Shown here piece after piece: positions 53,750 through 64,000 of a stretch of DNA of 64,000 nt; positions within the stretch are counted from its first letter, which is position 1; every line of letters starts with the position of its first letter. Position numbers and translations under genes: made by a program. The notes under the pieces were generated by a model. It did no database searches, was not told the origin of the DNA, and saw nothing but the letters and a program-made list of their open reading frames with translations. The stretch is from the NCBI GenBank assembly GCA_030684835.1, contig JAUXWZ010000015.1, positions 62,001-126,000 on the forward strand, written 5' to 3'. The DNA comes from Beijerinckiaceae bacterium. Its GTDB lineage: Bacteria > Pseudomonadota > Alphaproteobacteria > Rhizobiales > Beijerinckiaceae.

Positions 53750-55753
53750 ATGAAGTCTGCAAAACCTCGTGTTGCCGACGGGCGTCTGTCGGATCCTTCG
53801 CTTGCATGCCGCTGGCCGGGCCGGGTCGCAATAGAAAACATTGAACCGACAGTAGACGCAGGTTGCTGGCGCTCGAAACGCGTCATCGACGAAGAAATTC
53901 TCATTGAGGCCGACGTTTATTCTGATGGGCATGACATTGTCGAATGTGATGTTCTTTGGCGCGTTATTGGCGATGGACCCTGGCAAAAATCGCCTATGCG
54001 CTTGCTGGTGAATGATCGATGGCGTGGGTCAATGCTGCCGCGCATTGTCGGCCCCCACGAGTTCTTCGTTGAGGCATGGCGCAACCCGTTTGCCAGCTGG
54101 GTAAGCGATGTCACCAAAAAGGCCGACGCTGGCCTGGACCTGACAATCGAAATCGAAGAAGGCCTCGCAATCCTCAGGAGCGTCGAAGAGAAGCTTGACG
54201 GGCTGCAGCCAAGCTTGTCTGATATAGATGGAGTGAAGGCCGATAATAAGGTCAAGCTAGCGAGCTTGATGGCCCCCGACGTCATCGAGGCGATGCGTGC
54301 CCATGGTCCGCGCGTGGGCGTGAGTTGGACGAAAGCCTTCGAGATTTCGGTTGATCGAAAGCGTGCGGCTTTTTCATCCTGGTACGAATTATTTCCACGC
54401 TCGGCATCCAATGATGCCGACCGCCATGGCACGTTCGACGACGTTGTTGCACGGCTTCCCTACGTTCGTGACCTGGGCTTCGACGTCCTCTATTTTCCGC
54501 CCATTCATCCGATTGGTGAGAAGAACCGGAAAGGGCGCAACAACTCACTTGCTGCGGAGCCGTCAAGTCCTGGCAGCGTTTATGCTATCGGGTCTCACCT
54601 TGGTGGGCACGACGCCATTCATCCTGAACTGGGGTCTCTTGAGGACTTTGAGAGGCTTGTGCGTGAGGCGAGTGCGCATGGGTTGGAGATCGCACTGGAC
54701 ATAGCGTGGCAGTGTTCACCGGACCATCCCTGGCTCGAGCAGCATCCAGAATGGTTTGAGCGTCGCCCTGACGGCTCAATCAAGTATGCGGAGAATCCGC
54801 CCAAGAAATATGAGGACATCGTCAACATCCGCTTCGACGGTGAAAACTATCAAGAGGTCTGGAAGGCGCTGCGCGACGTCATTCTATTCTGGGCATCGCA
54901 CGGTGTCCGCATCTTCCGTATCGACAATCCACACACGAAACCACTTCCGTTCTGGGAGTGGATGATTGCTGAAGTGGGGCGCGCTTATCCCGACTGCATC
55001 TTTCTTGCGGAAGCGTTCACCCGGCCGAAAATGATGAAGCGACTGGCAAAGGTCGGCTTTCAACAAAGCTACACATATTTCACGTGGCGCAACACCAAAC
55101 AGGAAATCATCGACTACGTCGAGGAACTCAACGGCGAAATGGCTGAATACTATAGGCCAAATTTCTTCGTCAATACGCCCGACATTAATCCTTACTTTCT
55201 TCAAACGAGCGGGCGCCCCGGTTTCATCGTTCGATCGACCCTTGCGGCTACGCTCTCGGGTAATTGGGGAGTTTACAGCGGATTTGAAATTTGTGAGTCG
55301 GCGCCGCTACCGGGCCGCGAAGAATATCTCGACTCCGAGAAGTATGAAATCAGGGCCCGCGACTACGACGCGCCGGGAAATATCAAGGACCACATACGTC
55401 GCCTAAATGCGATACGTAACGAGCACACTGCACTTCAAATGCAGGGCAACATCAGTTTTCTCAATGCGTGGAGCGATAGCGTCGTCGCCTATGTGCGAGT
55501 TTCACCGCAGCGTGACGAGGCAATTATGGTTATTGTCAATCTTGATCCCCATAACCGGCAAGAGTGTGCCTACGAAGCCCCTCTATGGGAGTTTGGCCTG
55601 CCGGATGATGGTGTGATTGAAGTGGATGATCTTCTTTTCGGGGGGCGGTTCACTCTGTATGGCAAGAGCCATCAGATTGCGCTCGATCCAGCGCATAATC
55701 CAGTGATTGTCTGGCGTCTTATTGCCCCATCGGCGGGGCGCGATAATGATTGA
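53750..55753 (+). CDS. glgE: Alpha-1,4-glucan:maltose-1-phosphate maltosyltransferase GlgE
   Basis: 667 residues. The N-terminal DUF3416 domain, a helical insert with 'GPRVGVSWTKAFEISVDRKR' and AAFSSWYELFPRS, and the barrel with FPPIHPIGEKNRKGRNN identify GlgE. The nucleophile Asp (about 391) is in FRIDNPHTKPLPFWEW, and the acid Glu (about 419) in IFLAEAFTRPKMM. It adds maltose units from maltose-1-phosphate to glucan, the polymerising step of the GlgE pathway. It abuts treY and overlaps treS by eight bases. Confidence 0.94.
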   Translation: MKSAKPRVADGRLSDPSLACRWPGRVAIENIEPTVDAGCWRSKRVIDEEILIEADVYSDGHDIVECDVLWRVIGDGPWQKSPMRLLVNDRWRGSMLPRIVGPHEFFVEAWRNPFASWVSDVTKKADAGLDLTIEIEEGLAILRSVEEKLDGLQPSLSDIDGVKADNKVKLASLMAPDVIEAMRAHGPRVGVSWTKAFEISVDRKRAAFSSWYELFPRSASNDADRHGTFDDVVARLPYVRDLGFDVLYFPPIHPIGEKNRKGRNNSLAAEPSSPGSVYAIGSHLGGHDAIHPELGSLEDFERLVREASAHGLEIALDIAWQCSPDHPWLEQHPEWFERRPDGSIKYAENPPKKYEDIVNIRFDGENYQEVWKALRDVILFWASHGVRIFRIDNPHTKPLPFWEWMIAEVGRAYPDCIFLAEAFTRPKMMKRLAKVGFQQSYTYFTWRNTKQEIIDYVEELNGEMAEYYRPNFFVNTPDINPYFLQTSGRPGFIVRSTLAATLSGNWGVYSGFEICESAPLPGREEYLDSEKYEIRARDYDAPGNIKDHIRRLNAIRNEHTALQMQGNISFLNAWSDSVVAYVRVSPQRDEAIMVIVNLDPHNRQECAYEAPLWEFGLPDDGVIEVDDLLFGGRFTLYGKSHQIALDPAHNPVIVWRLIAPSAGRDND

Positions 55754-58700
55754 TCGCACCGACCAGTCGTGGTGGAAAGACGCCATCATTTATCAGCTGC
55801 ACGTTAAAGCGTTCTTCGATGCGAACAACGATGGCGTTGGAGATTTCGAGGGCCTCACCGCAAAGCTAGATTACGTGCGCGATCTTGGCGCTACGGCGAT
55901 CTGGCTTATGCCGTTTTATCCTTCGCCTCTGCGAGATGACGGCTACGACATTGCGGATTATCGCAGTGTGAATCCGGCTTTCGGTTCGATGCGAGATTTT
56001 CGCCGTTTAGTGCGCGAGGCGCATGAGCGAAACCTGCGTGTCATCACAGAGCTGGTTATCAATCACACGTCGGATCAGCACCCGTGGTTTCAGCGGGCTA
56101 GGCAAGCGAAACCAGGTTCGTCCGCGCGCGATTTTTACGTTTGGTCCGACACAGACAAGAAATACGCTGACGCGCGTATCATATTTCTGGACACGGAAAC
56201 TTCAAACTGGACTTGGGATGCTGGAGCAGGAGCCTATTATTGGCATCGTTTCTACAGTCATCAACCCGATCTCAATTTTGATAATCCGCGCGTCCTTGAG
56301 GCGGTCATCGACACAATGCGTTTCTGGTTCGACATTGGCGTCGACGGTCTGCGCCTGGACGCGATTCCGTATCTCATTGAGCGCGATGGCACGAATTGCG
56401 AAAATCTGGCTGAGACGCACGAAGTCATTCGCCGGATCCGCGCCGCGCTTGAGGAATCGCATCCCGACAGAATGCTTCTCGCCGAGGCCAACCAATGGCC
56501 AGAGGAAACAGCTGAATACTTTGGCAAGGGTGATGAATGTCACATGGCGTTTCATTTCCCGCTAATGCCGCGCATGTATATGGCGCTCGCCATGGAGGAT
56601 CGGCATCCAATCACCGACATCATGCGGCAGACTCCGGAAATCCCTGAGTCAGCGCAATGGGCGATCTTCCTGCGCAACCACGATGAATTGACGCTCGAGA
56701 TGGTGACTGATCGTGAGCGCGACTATCTTTGGTCGTTCTATGCAAGTGATCGGCGCGCGCGCATCAATCTGGGCATTCGGCGTCGACTTGCTCCGCTCCT
56801 CGCCAACGATCGTCACAAGGCGGAGTTGTTGGCGTCCTTGCTCTTTACGATGCCTGGTACGCCCGTGCTTTATTATGGCGATGAGATCGGGATGGGTGAC
56901 AACATCTATCTTGGAGATCGTGATGGCGTGCGTACCCCTATGCAGTGGTCGCCCGATCGAAACGGTGGCTTCAGTCGGGTAGATCCCGCACGGCTTTATC
57001 TCCCCGCCATTCAAGATCCAATCTACGGTTTCAACAGCGTCAACGTTGAATCACAACTTTCCAGTCCCGCAAGTTTGTTGAACTGGACGCGGCGCATGGT
57101 CGCCATACGACGCAACCACCGCGCGCTTAGCCGTGGCGCATTGCGATTTGTGTATCCGTCAAACAGAAAAGTTCTCGCATATCTCCGTGAGGTCGATAAC
57201 GAGCGGATCTTGTGCGTGTGCAACGTCTCGCGCTCGCCGCAAGCGGTGGAGCTGGATTTATCCGAATTCAAAGGCTCGAGGCTTGTTGAACTGACTGGCG
57301 GATCGGTGTTCCCCCAAATTGGATCGCTTCCGTATTTGATTACTTTGCCAGGCTATGGCTTCTATTGGTTCTCGCTGGATGCATCGAACGCTGAAGAAAA
57401 TCGGTTTGGCCCATCGCCCGCGCCCGAGCTATTCACACTTGTTCTGAAAGGCGATGCTGGAGATCTGCTGACCGGTCGGGAAGCTATAGCTTTCGAGCGC
57501 ACCATAGCCCCTGCATTCCTGTCGTCGCGAAGGTGGTCGCCGGGACGCAACGAGGGTGTGCGTCAGGTTGCGGTGAAGTCGCTTGGCAAGCTTCAAGCGT
57601 CGCGTTCGGCGCGCACGTTCCTCTTGAATAGCATCGACGTCACACCACGCTTTGGTGCGCCACAGACGCTGTTTGCGCCGCTTGCGATAAACGAAGCAGA
57701 GGAGGAAGAGAGCGTTCTTCCTTACGCCGTGGCGCGGGTGCGTCGTGGCGCGCGGGTTGGCTTATTGTACGATGCGGACGCTGATCCGCAGTTTGGCGCA
57801 ACGCTGGCTGCCCACATGAAGCGGGGAGCGGTGATTCCTGCGAAGGATGGCGGGACTCTGCACTTCCATGGCGTTGAAGCGCTTGACGAAATGCATTTGG
57901 ATGAACTTGAGAGTGCGCGCCTCGGGGGCGATCAGAGCAACTCCACCCTGTTGATAGGTGAAGAGGCTGTTCTGAAGATTTATCGGCGCCTGCAGGAGGG
58001 GCCTAATCCGGAAGTTGAGATGAGCCGCTATCTCACCGAAACGGCGCAATTCGACGGTTCGCCGGCTTATCTGGGCTCTCTGACTCATGTTAATGCAGAA
58101 GGCGTGTCGACGCCGCTTGCGATCATGCAACGCTATGTTCGCAACCAGGGTGATGGATGGACGCGCACGCTTGACGCGTTTCGCCTCGCTTTGGAGGAAT
58201 TAGTGACGCCGCCGCCTGGGCAAGAGCCCTCGCTTGAGGAGGCGTTTGCTGCGTTTTTGCCCCGCGCGCAGGCGTTGGGCCGGCGAACGGGGCAGATGCA
58301 TTGCGCTCTTGCTCGGCCCACAGATGATCCATGTTTTGCGCCCGAGCGCCTGTCGGATGAAGATATGGCGGCAGCTGGAAACGAGATGCGGGCGCAGGCG
58401 ACCCGGGGGCGCGAAAATCTTCGTCGCGCCTTAGCTGACGCTCCTGAAGCCCAGGCGGCGCTGATGAACCGGTTCATTGAGAGCGGTCCGCTCTTCGATG
58501 ACGCCATCGCAGCGCTGACCAAAGAGCCTGTGGATGCGATGAAGTTTCGTGTTCACGGCGATTATCATCTCGGGCAGACGCTCATCGTCCAGACGGACGT
58601 GCTTATTGTTGACTTCGAGGGTGAGCCGTCCCGCTCTGTTGAAGAGCGACGCGCAAAGGATACGCCGCTTCGCGATGTCGCGGGTATGCTGCGGTCCATT

Positions 58701-59012
58701 TCTTATGCCGGAGAGTCGGCTATACTCGCAGTCGAGCAGCGCCTGTCCACAGACGTTGCGCGCGCGGAACGCATCGCGTCAGAAGGGGTGCAACTCGTGA
58801 GCAGGGTCTTCATGGACGCATATGCCGCAGAGGTGGTCGGCACCTGGGCCGAAGTCGCCGACCCCGTGCATAGACAGCGTTTGTTGAGGATGAAATTGTT
58901 GGCCAAGGCGTTATACGAAATCAATTATGAGGCCGAGTTCCGGCCGACGTGGGTAGGCGTGCCCCTGAAAGGCGCACTGGCCTTGATGAGTGAAGTGGAA
59001 ACGGCGATATGA
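55746..59012 (+). CDS. treS: Trehalose synthase-maltokinase fusion TreS-Mak
   Basis: 1088 residues. The N-terminal GH13 trehalose synthase (about 1-550) has [38 protein letters not shown] and [12 protein letters not shown]. The C-terminal maltokinase (about 575-1085) has a kinase-like catalytic site [11 protein letters not shown] (about 933-942) and [11 protein letters not shown] for metal. It isomerises trehalose to maltose and phosphorylates it to maltose-1-phosphate for GlgE. Fusion of the two is common. Start ATG 55746 overlaps glgE by eight bases; a start at 55707 would lie deep in glgE. Overlaps glgB by ATGA. Confidence 0.94.
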   Translation: MIDRTDQSWWKDAIIYQLHVKAFFDANNDGVGDFEGLTAKLDYVRDLGATAIWLMPFYPSPLRDDGYDIADYRSVNPAFGSMRDFRRLVREAHERNLRVITELVINHTSDQHPWFQRARQAKPGSSARDFYVWSDTDKKYADARIIFLDTETSNWTWDAGAGAYYWHRFYSHQPDLNFDNPRVLEAVIDTMRFWFDIGVDGLRLDAIPYLIERDGTNCENLAETHEVIRRIRAALEESHPDRMLLAEANQWPEETAEYFGKGDECHMAFHFPLMPRMYMALAMEDRHPITDIMRQTPEIPESAQWAIFLRNHDELTLEMVTDRERDYLWSFYASDRRARINLGIRRRLAPLLANDRHKAELLASLLFTMPGTPVLYYGDEIGMGDNIYLGDRDGVRTPMQWSPDRNGGFSRVDPARLYLPAIQDPIYGFNSVNVESQLSSPASLLNWTRRMVAIRRNHRALSRGALRFVYPSNRKVLAYLREVDNERILCVCNVSRSPQAVELDLSEFKGSRLVELTGGSVFPQIGSLPYLITLPGYGFYWFSLDASNAEENRFGPSPAPELFTLVLKGDAGDLLTGREAIAFERTIAPAFLSSRRWSPGRNEGVRQVAVKSLGKLQASRSARTFLLNSIDVTPRFGAPQTLFAPLAINEAEEEESVLPYAVARVRRGARVGLLYDADADPQFGATLAAHMKRGAVIPAKDGGTLHFHGVEALDEMHLDELESARLGGDQSNSTLLIGEEAVLKIYRRLQEGPNPEVEMSRYLTETAQFDGSPAYLGSLTHVNAEGVSTPLAIMQRYVRNQGDGWTRTLDAFRLALEELVTPPPGQEPSLEEAFAAFLPRAQALGRRTGQMHCALARPTDDPCFAPERLSDEDMAAAGNEMRAQATRGRENLRRALADAPEAQAALMNRFIESGPLFDDAIAALTKEPVDAMKFRVHGDYHLGQTLIVQTDVLIVDFEGEPSRSVEERRAKDTPLRDVAGMLRSISYAGESAILAVEQRLSTDVARAERIASEGVQLVSRVFMDAYAAEVVGTWAEVADPVHRQRLLRMKLLAKALYEINYEAEFRPTWVGVPLKGALALMSEVETAI

Positions 59013-61237
59013 CAGCCCCAGCGCGAGCCTCCCTCGATTCTGGAACCGAACTGGATGGCCATGCTCTCGTTGAGCGGTGGCGGTCGAATCCGTTCGCCGT
59101 GCTTGGCCCCCATCCGTCGGTGTCTGGCCAATGGATGGTGCGTGTCTTGGCGCCGCACGCGGACGCCGTTTCGCTGATTGATACGCAATCGGATGCGACG
59201 TTGGTTGAGATGCGGCGTGTACACGACATTGGATTGTTTTCTGCCGTTCTTGCTGGAGCACAGCGACCGGCATACAGGCTTCGCATCGAGAGTGCTGGCG
59301 AGGTTCAAGTCACGCACGATCCTTACGCTTTCGGCGTTCTGCTTGATGAAGATGCGTTGCGCGCCGTGCGCGGTGAATCGACACGCGAGAGTTACGAGAT
59401 TCTCGGCGCTCATCCGCTTGAGCATGACGGCGTCACCGGTGTGCGCTTTGCTGTTTGGGCGCCCAACGCTACGCGCGTGAGCGTTGTGGGTCCGTTCAAT
59501 GATTGGGACGGCCGCCGTCACGTCATGCGGTTGCGCCATGAGGGCGGGGTATGGGAGCTTTTCATTCCCGGGCTCGAGCCTGGCGCTCTTTACAAGTACG
59601 AACTTGCCGGACCGGACGGAGGTCTTCTGCCTCTTAAGGCTGACCCCTACGCGTTCGCCGCGGAACAGCCGCCGGCCACCGCATCCATCATCGCCCCACC
59701 GCGTCAGCCCCATGCGCGCAAGCAAAGCTCGGAGGAGAGCAGCCCGGCTCGCGACATGCGGCCCGCGCGCGAACGCCCTGTGTCCATTTATGAGTGTCAC
59801 CTCGGCTCCTGGGCGCGCGTGCCGGAGGAGGGAGATCGCTTTCTCACCTATCGTGAAATGGCCGAGCGCCTCTTGCCTTATGTGCAAGACATGGGCTTCA
59901 CACATATTGAGCTGTTGCCGATAACCGAGTTTCCCTTTGACGGGTCCTGGGGCTATCAGCCGATTTGCCTGTTCGCTCCAACAAGCCGTTTTGGTTCGCC
60001 AGAAGATTTCGCATACTTCGTCGCCGAAGCCCATCGGCGCGGACTGCACGTTTTGCTGGATTGGGTGCCCGCGCATTTTCCGAACGATGCGCATGGCCTT
60101 GCCCAGTTCGATGGCACGCATCTTTATGAACACGCCGATCCCCGACAGGGCTTCCATCAGGATTGGGGCACGTATATTTTCAATTACGGCCGCAAGGAAG
60201 TGGAGGCGTTTCTCGTCTCTAACGCTCGCTTCTGGCTGGAGCGCTATGGCCTCGATGGGCTCCGCGTCGATGCTGTGGCCTCAATGCTTTATCTCGATTA
60301 CTCGCGAAAGCACGGCGAGTGGGTGCCCAACCGCCACGGCGGGAACGAGAACCTTGAGGCCATTGCTTTCTTGAGGCGCATGAACGAGGTCGCCTACACG
60401 GCCGCGCCGGACACGATAACAGTGGCCGAAGAATCTACTGCATGGCCGGGGGTCTCGCGTCCCACCTGGGCCGGGGGACTTGGCTTTGGCTTCAAGTGGA
60501 ACATGGGGTGGATGCACGACACGCTTCGCTACATGAGCCGCGATTCAATTTACCGCCGCTTCCATCATGAGGACCTAACGTTCGGTCTGCTCTACGCCTT
60601 CACCGAAAACTTTGTTCTGCCCTTGTCTCACGACGAAGTTGTGCATGGCAAAGGGAGCCTGTTGGGCAAGATGAAGGGCGACAACTGGCAACGCTTCGCG
60701 AACCTGCGCGCCTATTATGGCTTCATGTGGGGGCATCCGGGCAAGAAGCTTCTCTTCATGGGCGGCGAAATCGCGCAGGAGCGTGAATGGAACCACGATT
60801 TGAGCCTTGACTGGCATCTGCTTGCCGACCCGATGCATAAGGGCGTGCAAGATTTGGTTCGGGATCTCAATCGGGCCTATAGCGGCGTTCCGGCTCTGCA
60901 TGAACTCGATTGCGAGAGCGACGGCTTTTGCTGGCTGGTGTCGGATGATCGCGACAACAGTGTTCTGGCGTTTGCACGGTTCAATCGCGACCGCGACAGT
61001 ATCGTGATCGTTGTCAGCAATTTCACGCCCCTCGTTCGCGCTGATTTCCGAATAGGCGCCCCACGCGGCGGCTATTGGCGTGAGATCGTCAATACAGACG
61101 CCGCATGTTATGGCGGCTCGAACGTCGGCAATGGCGGCGGGTTGAATGCGCGCGAGGAGCCAAGCCACGGGCAGAGCCATTCCTTGTGCCTGACCATACC
61201 GCCGCTGGCGACCATTATGTTCGAATGGCAACGATGA
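59009..61237 (+). CDS. glgB: 1,4-alpha-glucan branching enzyme GlgB
   Basis: 742 residues, the two-N-domain (N1 plus CBM48) GlgB form. CBM48 contains [20 protein letters not shown]; the barrel has ELHLGSW-like '[10 protein letters not shown]', [31 protein letters not shown] (nucleophile near 419), [16 protein letters not shown] (acid Glu) and [16 protein letters not shown]. It makes alpha-1,6 branches in the glucan built by GlgE. Last gene of the operon, overlapping treS by ATGA. No glgA or glgC is in the window, so the GlgE route may be the main local glucan route. Confidence 0.95.
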   Translation: MTAPARASLDSGTELDGHALVERWRSNPFAVLGPHPSVSGQWMVRVLAPHADAVSLIDTQSDATLVEMRRVHDIGLFSAVLAGAQRPAYRLRIESAGEVQVTHDPYAFGVLLDEDALRAVRGESTRESYEILGAHPLEHDGVTGVRFAVWAPNATRVSVVGPFNDWDGRRHVMRLRHEGGVWELFIPGLEPGALYKYELAGPDGGLLPLKADPYAFAAEQPPATASIIAPPRQPHARKQSSEESSPARDMRPARERPVSIYECHLGSWARVPEEGDRFLTYREMAERLLPYVQDMGFTHIELLPITEFPFDGSWGYQPICLFAPTSRFGSPEDFAYFVAEAHRRGLHVLLDWVPAHFPNDAHGLAQFDGTHLYEHADPRQGFHQDWGTYIFNYGRKEVEAFLVSNARFWLERYGLDGLRVDAVASMLYLDYSRKHGEWVPNRHGGNENLEAIAFLRRMNEVAYTAAPDTITVAEESTAWPGVSRPTWAGGLGFGFKWNMGWMHDTLRYMSRDSIYRRFHHEDLTFGLLYAFTENFVLPLSHDEVVHGKGSLLGKMKGDNWQRFANLRAYYGFMWGHPGKKLLFMGGEIAQEREWNHDLSLDWHLLADPMHKGVQDLVRDLNRAYSGVPALHELDCESDGFCWLVSDDRDNSVLAFARFNRDRDSIVIVVSNFTPLVRADFRIGAPRGGYWREIVNTDAACYGGSNVGNGGGLNAREEPSHGQSHSLCLTIPPLATIMFEWQR

Positions 61238-61258
61238 AATAGACTCGAGCGGAACCGT

Positions 61259-62761
61259 GTGCGTCCATGCGGTGTTTGTGTCCGCATGAACGCTTCTCCT
61301 GGTTTGCAAAGTCCTGATCCGATTTTTGTTGCGGCTCCGCCAAAGGTTTTGCGGACTGGCGACACCTGCTGGCGTCTTTCGCGCTCGGCTCACGCCGCGG
61401 TGCTCATTGATGGTGCAGACTATTTTAACCGACTAGATGAAGCCTTGCGTAAGGCGCGACACTCGATTTTTATACTTGGTTGGGATTTTGACAGCCGAAT
61501 ACGCCTGCGGCCAGACGTCCCCGGCTCGCCCACGCTTGGCGATCTGCTGCGCGAGCTGGTCGATCAACATTCCCAACTTGAAGTGCGCGCACTCATCTGG
61601 AGCGCGGCCGTCGTCCATGCGCCAAGCGAACCAAAGCAATTGTTGCTGGGCGCCGAGTGGGACAAGCACGAACGTATCAAAATAAAGCTAGACACTTTCC
61701 ATCCAATTTACGCCGCACACCATCAGAAGGTGGTTGTTATCGATGATTCCATCGCCTTTGCGGGCGGAATGGATCTCACCGTGCGCAGGTGGGATTCGCA
61801 CCCGCACATGGTGGATAATCCGGCACGCGTCAGCCCGGAAGGTGCACCCTATGCGCCGATTCACGACGTTCAAATGGCGGTGGATGCAGACGCTGCGGCG
61901 TCGCTTGCAGATATGGCGCGTGATAGATGGCTGCGCGCCACCGGCGAGGACTTGTCGCCATGCTCTGAGCGCCACGACATATGGCCCGCGACACTCCCAG
62001 CCGATTTCGTGGAAAATAACATCGCCGTTGCACGCACATATCCGCAACTTGGGGAATGCGAGTCTGTAACGGAGGTCGAACGGCTTACAAGGGCCAGCCT
62101 TCGTCTCGCGCGAAAGCATATCTATATCGAGCAGCAATATATGACCGCGCCCTTTGTCGGCGATATTCTGCGCGATCATCTTCGCAAGCCCGACGGTCCC
62201 GAAATCATGGTTCTCATGACGCGCGAGTCGCGCGGCATTGTGGAGCGGCTTGTCATGGGCCACAATCGCGACCGCCTGATCCGCCGCCTCAAGAAACACG
62301 ATCATCATGGACGCTTGCGTGTTTGCTACCCCACAATCCGGAGTGAAAATGGCGACGCGCAAGTGATGGTGCATTCCAAACTAATGGTAATTGACGATTG
62401 GTTCCTGCGCATCGGTTCGGCGAATTTGAACAATCGCTCAATGGGACTCGACTCGGAGTGCGATCTGGCGATCGAAGCCCACGATCAAGACGCGCGTCAG
62501 GCGATCAATCGTTTGCGCTGGCGATTGATTGGCGAGCATCTTGATGCGGAGCCGCAGGTCATTGCCGCACACGCGGACATTTCCGGCTCGATGATTGCGA
62601 CCATTGACCATTTTAACAAGAACGGCCGCGGTTTCGAATGCTTTGAGGCGATGACAAATAGAGGGCCTACACGGCCGGTGTTGGGGACGAGTATTCTTGA
62701 TCCGGCCCGCCCCTTCGAGCCGCTCTGGTTTCTACGTCGAAAAAAACGCCGGAACACCTAG
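61259..62761 (+). CDS. Phospholipase D-family protein, cardiolipin synthase-like
   Basis: 500 residues with two HKD motifs: HHQKVVVIDD (His155, Lys157, Asp162) and VHSKLMVIDD (His372, Lys374, Asp379), each followed by a GG/GSAN segment. 'YIEQQYMTAPFVGDILRDHL' lies between them. There is no clear transmembrane anchor. Family members hydrolyse or transfer phospholipid head groups. In E. coli the ybhP-ybhO-ybhN genes (EEP nuclease, PLD cardiolipin synthase, flippase-like) are adjacent, and all three types are here. GTG 61259 is used as start with weak ribosome-site support; ATG 61286 is also possible. Begins 21 bp after glgB and may read through from that operon. Confidence 0.85.
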   Translation: MRPCGVCVRMNASPGLQSPDPIFVAAPPKVLRTGDTCWRLSRSAHAAVLIDGADYFNRLDEALRKARHSIFILGWDFDSRIRLRPDVPGSPTLGDLLRELVDQHSQLEVRALIWSAAVVHAPSEPKQLLLGAEWDKHERIKIKLDTFHPIYAAHHQKVVVIDDSIAFAGGMDLTVRRWDSHPHMVDNPARVSPEGAPYAPIHDVQMAVDADAAASLADMARDRWLRATGEDLSPCSERHDIWPATLPADFVENNIAVARTYPQLGECESVTEVERLTRASLRLARKHIYIEQQYMTAPFVGDILRDHLRKPDGPEIMVLMTRESRGIVERLVMGHNRDRLIRRLKKHDHHGRLRVCYPTIRSENGDAQVMVHSKLMVIDDWFLRIGSANLNNRSMGLDSECDLAIEAHDQDARQAINRLRWRLIGEHLDAEPQVIAAHADISGSMIATIDHFNKNGRGFECFEAMTNRGPTRPVLGTSILDPARPFEPLWFLRRKKRRNT

Positions 62762-62799
62762 GTTGATGACTCGCCTGCGAGGTCTTGCAAGCCCGACTG

Positions 62800-63789
62800 C
62801 TAGGTTTTGGCGCGGCGCGTGCGCCAAAAGAGTTCGGTTATCGCGACTGTGAAGAGACCAAATACAAATGGAATGAAGAAATAAGTCGCCCGAAAGACAA
62901 TGAGCGCCGCAATGAGGCTGGCTCCTGGCACGAGGTAGACGATCACACTCTCGATGATTCCAAGCCCGCCGGGCACGTGCGAGACAAGCGATGCGCCGTT
63001 GGCCAGAACATAAGCTGTGGCGACCGACGGGTAGCTTACTTCGGCAAACGCACGAATAGCCTGATGCAGGCACGCAGCGACAAACGCAAAGTTTACGGAA
63101 CCGACGACGATTTGTCCGAGCGCCAATCGAAGCGGTGGGAAAGTGAACGACCATCTACGAATGTGAAGCGGCCGACGGATAAACGCTGCGCACAGAAGCC
63201 ACGCCGCACAAAGCGCCAGCGCAGTCGCTCCACACGCCATCGCCGCGCCCTCGCTCAACCCGGTAATTGTTGCAGCATCGGCGGCGCGAACCAGGAAAGT
63301 GAAGCCGATCAACGTCAGTAGTCCGAGCGCAACCGTAGCGCCGCAGAACAGAATGACCTTGGCCACGCCTTCCCGGCTCATTCCCCAGCGTGTGTAAAAA
63401 CGATAGCGCACCGCGCCGCTGCTCAGGGCAGCAAAGCCAATGTTATGTCCGAGCGACAGCGCCGTGAAAGAAGCGTGAGCCGCGCGCCGCCACGGCATGG
63501 GGAAGCCTGCATACCGGGTCGCCATCCAGTCGAAAAGCGTCAGACAGAGATAACTTGCAGCGGCAAAGCCGAATGCCGCGGCCAGGCGCATCTTGGGCGC
63601 TGAAGCCAATGCGGATTGAAACTCCTGCCACGAATATTCACGGAATATGCGATGCAAAAGAAACGCAGCGAGCGCAACCCCGGCGACCGCGAGCGCACCG
63701 CCAAGAATCCGCCGCCAATTTGGCTTCTTCGTCGTCTCAACGCCTTTGATTTTTGGGTTCGCGTCGCGAACATCAGACGCGGCGCTCAT
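62800..63789 (-). CDS. YbhN/UPF0104-like lysylphosphatidylglycerol synthase TM-domain protein
   Basis: 329 residues, about eight hydrophobic helices, without the C-terminal aminoacyl-transferase domain of MprF. 'ASFTALSLGHNIGFAALSSG' with AVRYRFYTRWGMS, and 'VSHVPGGLGIIESVIVYLVP', are the family marks (xPGGxGxxE). Proteins of this kind are thought to act as lipid flippases or lipid-binding membrane proteins. Convergent with the phospholipase D gene (38 bp) and downstream of the EEP gene on its own strand (56 bp). ATG 63789 has no strong ribosome site. Confidence 0.85.
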   Translation of the reverse strand: MSAASDVRDANPKIKGVETTKKPNWRRILGGALAVAGVALAAFLLHRIFREYSWQEFQSALASAPKMRLAAAFGFAAASYLCLTLFDWMATRYAGFPMPWRRAAHASFTALSLGHNIGFAALSSGAVRYRFYTRWGMSREGVAKVILFCGATVALGLLTLIGFTFLVRAADAATITGLSEGAAMACGATALALCAAWLLCAAFIRRPLHIRRWSFTFPPLRLALGQIVVGSVNFAFVAACLHQAIRAFAEVSYPSVATAYVLANGASLVSHVPGGLGIIESVIVYLVPGASLIAALIVFRATYFFIPFVFGLFTVAITELFWRTRRAKT

Positions 63790-63845
63790 GTGGAAAGCTT
63801 GTTCAACATGGCGTCACAACGCGCAAGGCGTGCGCTGGTTTCGCT

Positions 63846-64000
63846 TCAGGCTTCGGTTCGCGCTTCAAACTGCGGCGCCGCGCGAATGACGGGGCGAATG
63901 ACGAAGTCGACGAACAGGGGCAGATGATCTGATGCAATTCGCGCTTCCTGCGTGCGCAGGGTTTCTGCGCGCATTACGTCAAATGTTCGGCTCAGGAACA
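63846..64000 (-). CDS. Endonuclease/exonuclease/phosphatase family protein, 3' end only
   Basis: The reverse strand is open from the window edge to TGA at 63846-63848, about 50 residues. The segment 'LRTQEARIASDHLPLFVDF' is the C-terminal SDHLP active-site motif of EEP nucleases/phosphatases (catalytic Asp-His). Together with the YbhN-like and phospholipase D genes it completes the three-gene lipid module seen as ybhP-ybhO-ybhN in E. coli. The N-terminal part lies outside the window. Confidence 0.75.
   Translation of the reverse strand, partial: FLSRTFDVMRAETLRTQEARIASDHLPLFVDFVIRPVIRAAPQFEARTEA

Noticed and set aside
58925-60157. 410-codon minus-strand frame over treS/glgB
   Set aside because: Both plus-strand genes have intact catalytic motifs here; the antisense product has no recognisable domain.
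1-64000. CRISPR arrays, tRNA or rRNA genes, insertion sequences, attachment sites
   Set aside because: I saw no spaced direct repeats, cloverleaf-like segments, transposase motifs or integrase genes.

Overview
The window is GC-rich, tightly packed DNA with long operons, 4-bp ATGA overlaps and start sites preceded by GGAGG-type ribosome binding sites. Gene content points to an alphaproteobacterium, most likely a Hyphomicrobiales (Rhizobiales) relative. The pointers are a very large set of Bug/TctC periplasmic binding proteins, MEKHLA and DUF3047 proteins, a GlgX-TreZ-TreY-GlgE-TreS-GlgB cluster and a candidate EcfG-type promoter. This placement is an inference from gene content. I see no tRNA, rRNA, CRISPR array, insertion sequence or phage gene.

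Layout. (1) 1-1305: a truncated PQQ-type sugar dehydrogenase lipoprotein. (2) 1464-18044: an aromatic or carboxylic acid catabolism region. It holds an MFS permease, a LigI-like amidohydrolase, a Pht5-like protein, a ThDP enzyme, an FAD hydroxylase, an extradiol dioxygenase, a bicupin, an SDR and a VOC protein, interleaved with four Bug/TctC proteins. (3) 18084-28169: mixed genes: SelO, MEKHLA plus a CDF-like membrane protein, TraX, another Bug protein, a GST, a hybrid histidine kinase, an exported methyltransferase and a phosphomannomutase. (4) 28747-31198: UDP-glucuronate decarboxylase and mannose-1-phosphate guanylyltransferase, which with the phosphomannomutase supply GDP-mannose and UDP-xylose for surface polysaccharide. 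(5) 31748-46958: a second catabolic region with two LLM flavin monooxygenases, a UbiD decarboxylase, a Rieske oxygenase, an SDR, an aldo/keto reductase, a class II aldolase and a two-domain VOC protein. It carries five Bug/TctC genes (one frameshifted) and one TAXI binding protein. (6) 47166-61237: one translationally coupled operon for the trehalose/alpha-glucan cycle. (7) 61259-64000: a phospholipase D / YbhN-like / EEP nuclease membrane-lipid module, cut by the window edge.

How they work together. Regions 2 and 5 look like parallel peripheral pathways for (aromatic) carboxylic acids. Each enzyme set has its own ligand-binding protein, but the window contains no TctA/TctB membrane subunits, no Rieske reductase, no UbiX and no recognisable DNA-binding regulator. 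The binding proteins therefore probably share permeases encoded elsewhere or act as sensors. In region 6, TreS-maltokinase, GlgE and GlgB turn trehalose into branched glucan, while GlgX, TreY and TreZ turn glucan back into trehalose, so both directions of the cycle lie on one transcript.

The most notable points are the Bug/TctC array with its flanking paralogue pair, a one-base frameshift in one copy, a leaderless TAXI protein coupled to UbiD, the single-operon trehalose cycle with a stress-sigma-like promoter, and an exported SAM methyltransferase.
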